A stretch of 64,000 nucleotides of DNA from NCBI RefSeq assembly GCF_004403395.1, contig NZ_SOGN01000044.1, forward strand, positions 269,960 through 333,959, in the 5' to 3' direction. The translations under genes were made by a program, and so were the position numbers. The DNA comes from Cryobacterium cheniae. GTDB lineage: Bacteria; Actinomycetota; Actinomycetes; Actinomycetales; Microbacteriaceae. Shown piece after piece: positions 63,705 through 64,000 of this stretch. Position 1 is the first letter of the stretch; the number at the start of each line of letters is the position of its first letter. The notes under the pieces were generated by a model. That model was not told the DNA's origin, ran no database searches, and saw only the letters and a list, made by a program, of their open reading frames with translations.

Positions 63705-63803
63705 GCGTGCCGGCGGTCGAGTCCGTCGTTATCGGTGGTCGAGCCTGTCGAAACCCGGCGAGCCGTCCTCTGAACCCGGCCACCGGCATCCGTGCCCCAC
63801 GCT

Positions 63804-63875
63804 AACTCCGGACTTTTTCGCGACACGCCGTTCCCGGCGCCAGCCCACCCGGCGTGTCCCGAAAAACTCCGACTT
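63804..63875. repeat. Inverted repeat after guaD (element C)
   Basis: Arms 63804-63830 and 63850-63875 pair over GACACGCCG and TTTTTCG with scattered mismatches. The right arm, read on the minus strand, is AAGTCGGAGTTTTTCGGG, like the 8.67-kb sequence. Loop of 19 bases. Confidence 0.65.
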
Positions 63876-63905
63876 AACGCCTACCGTCACAGCGCCTATC
63901 GGTGG

Positions 63906-63917
63906 GTAATTGATTAC
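63906..63917. promoter_or_regulatory. Palindrome GTAATTGATTAC
   Basis: GTAAT-TG-ATTAC, a perfect inverted repeat 19 bases before the -35 of the last gene. AT-rich operator of MarR-like appearance. Confidence 0.45.
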
Positions 63918-63935
63918 TAGAGTTGAGCAAAACTC

Positions 63936-63964
63936 TTGACTCAAGATTCGAAGTCATTTACAAT
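63936..63964 (+). promoter_or_regulatory. Strong promoter of the gene at the window edge
   Basis: TTGACT, 17-base spacer, TACAAT. Six bases later is ATG 63971. The -35 overlaps an imperfect TTGAG/CTCAA inverted repeat (63923-63944). Confidence 0.75.
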
Positions 63965-63970
63965 TGAGGC

Positions 63971-64000
63971 ATGGCAGGAGCCCCCACTCCGCACCGCCCG
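63971..64000 (+). CDS. Start of an unidentified gene, cut by window end
   Basis: Only ten codons, MAGAPTPHRP, are visible from ATG 63971. The promoter and two palindromes upstream show that a regulated gene begins here. The product cannot be told. Confidence 0.5.
   Translation, partial: MAGAPTPHRP

Noticed and set aside
63921..63945. HspR (HAIR, CTTGAGT-N7-ACTCAAG) site near the last promoter
   Set aside because: The right half is perfect, but the left half matches only TTGAG and the spacing is 10, not 7. Kept only as an imperfect inverted repeat.

Overview
The window is a high-GC actinobacterial chromosome segment, most likely from Microbacteriaceae and perhaps close to Cryobacterium. The evidence is the mraZ-rsmH-ftsL-ftsI-murE order, the garA/ftsR pair, a class II DAHP synthase, a C50-carotenoid cluster with split lycopene cyclase, SufS/SufU without visible SufB/C/D, and many promoters placed for leaderless transcription. 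Genus assignment is an inference. I see no rRNA, tRNA, CRISPR array, insertion sequence or phage gene.

Layout. 1-5.7 kb: division and cell-wall genes on the minus strand (murE fragment, ftsI, ftsL-like, rsmH, mraZ, DUF3040), with a clear MraZ box. 5.7-16.2 kb: a block whose order resembles the Mycobacterium tuberculosis Rv2173-Rv2187 region: prenyl diphosphate synthase, Rv2175c-like DNA-binding protein, a LysM lytic protein, a PASTA Ser/Thr kinase, class II DAHP synthase, PlsC, ROK glucokinase and FadD15-like acyl-CoA synthetase. 16.2-25 kb: peptide deformylase, pyruvate carboxylase between two ParA/MinD-type ATPases, two MerR regulators (one FtsR-like), a GarA/OdhI-type FHA protein and PgsA.

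25-35.7 kb: Ku and a three-domain LigD (non-homologous end joining), a NUDIX hydrolase, Apt, then a tightly coupled operon idi-crtE-crtB-crtI-crtYe-crtYf-crtEb for a C50 carotenoid, and an S4 RNA-binding protein. 35.9-42.8 kb: a lipase-maturation-factor membrane protein, then a LacI-controlled operon (lipoprotein, two permeases, GH130 phosphorylase) for uptake and phosphorolysis of what is probably a mannose-containing oligosaccharide. 43-48.9 kb: ABC-F ATPase, HPF-like protein, NUDIX, VOC protein preceded by an unrecognised Cys-rich small ORF, Gdx/SugE exporter, SufU and SufS.

48.9-63.7 kb: molybdenum and purine genes: modC-modB-modA with a HTH-Mop regulator, divergent moaB, a two-gene xanthine-dehydrogenase-type molybdenum hydroxylase and guanine deaminase. 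Together these could take guanine to xanthine to urate with the cofactor metal supplied locally. A 1926-residue secreted amylopullulanase lies between the hydroxylase and the deaminase on the other strand, with its own MalR/CcpA-like operators. The window ends just inside a new gene with a strong promoter.

The least explained material is intergenic: several long imperfect inverted repeats (about 8.67, 10.7-11.07, 35.75, 42.84, 52.4 and 63.8 kb), some sharing a GGAGTTTTTCG-like core, and the small Cys-rich ORF at 46.3 kb. I see no clear undescribed multi-gene defence or biosynthetic system.
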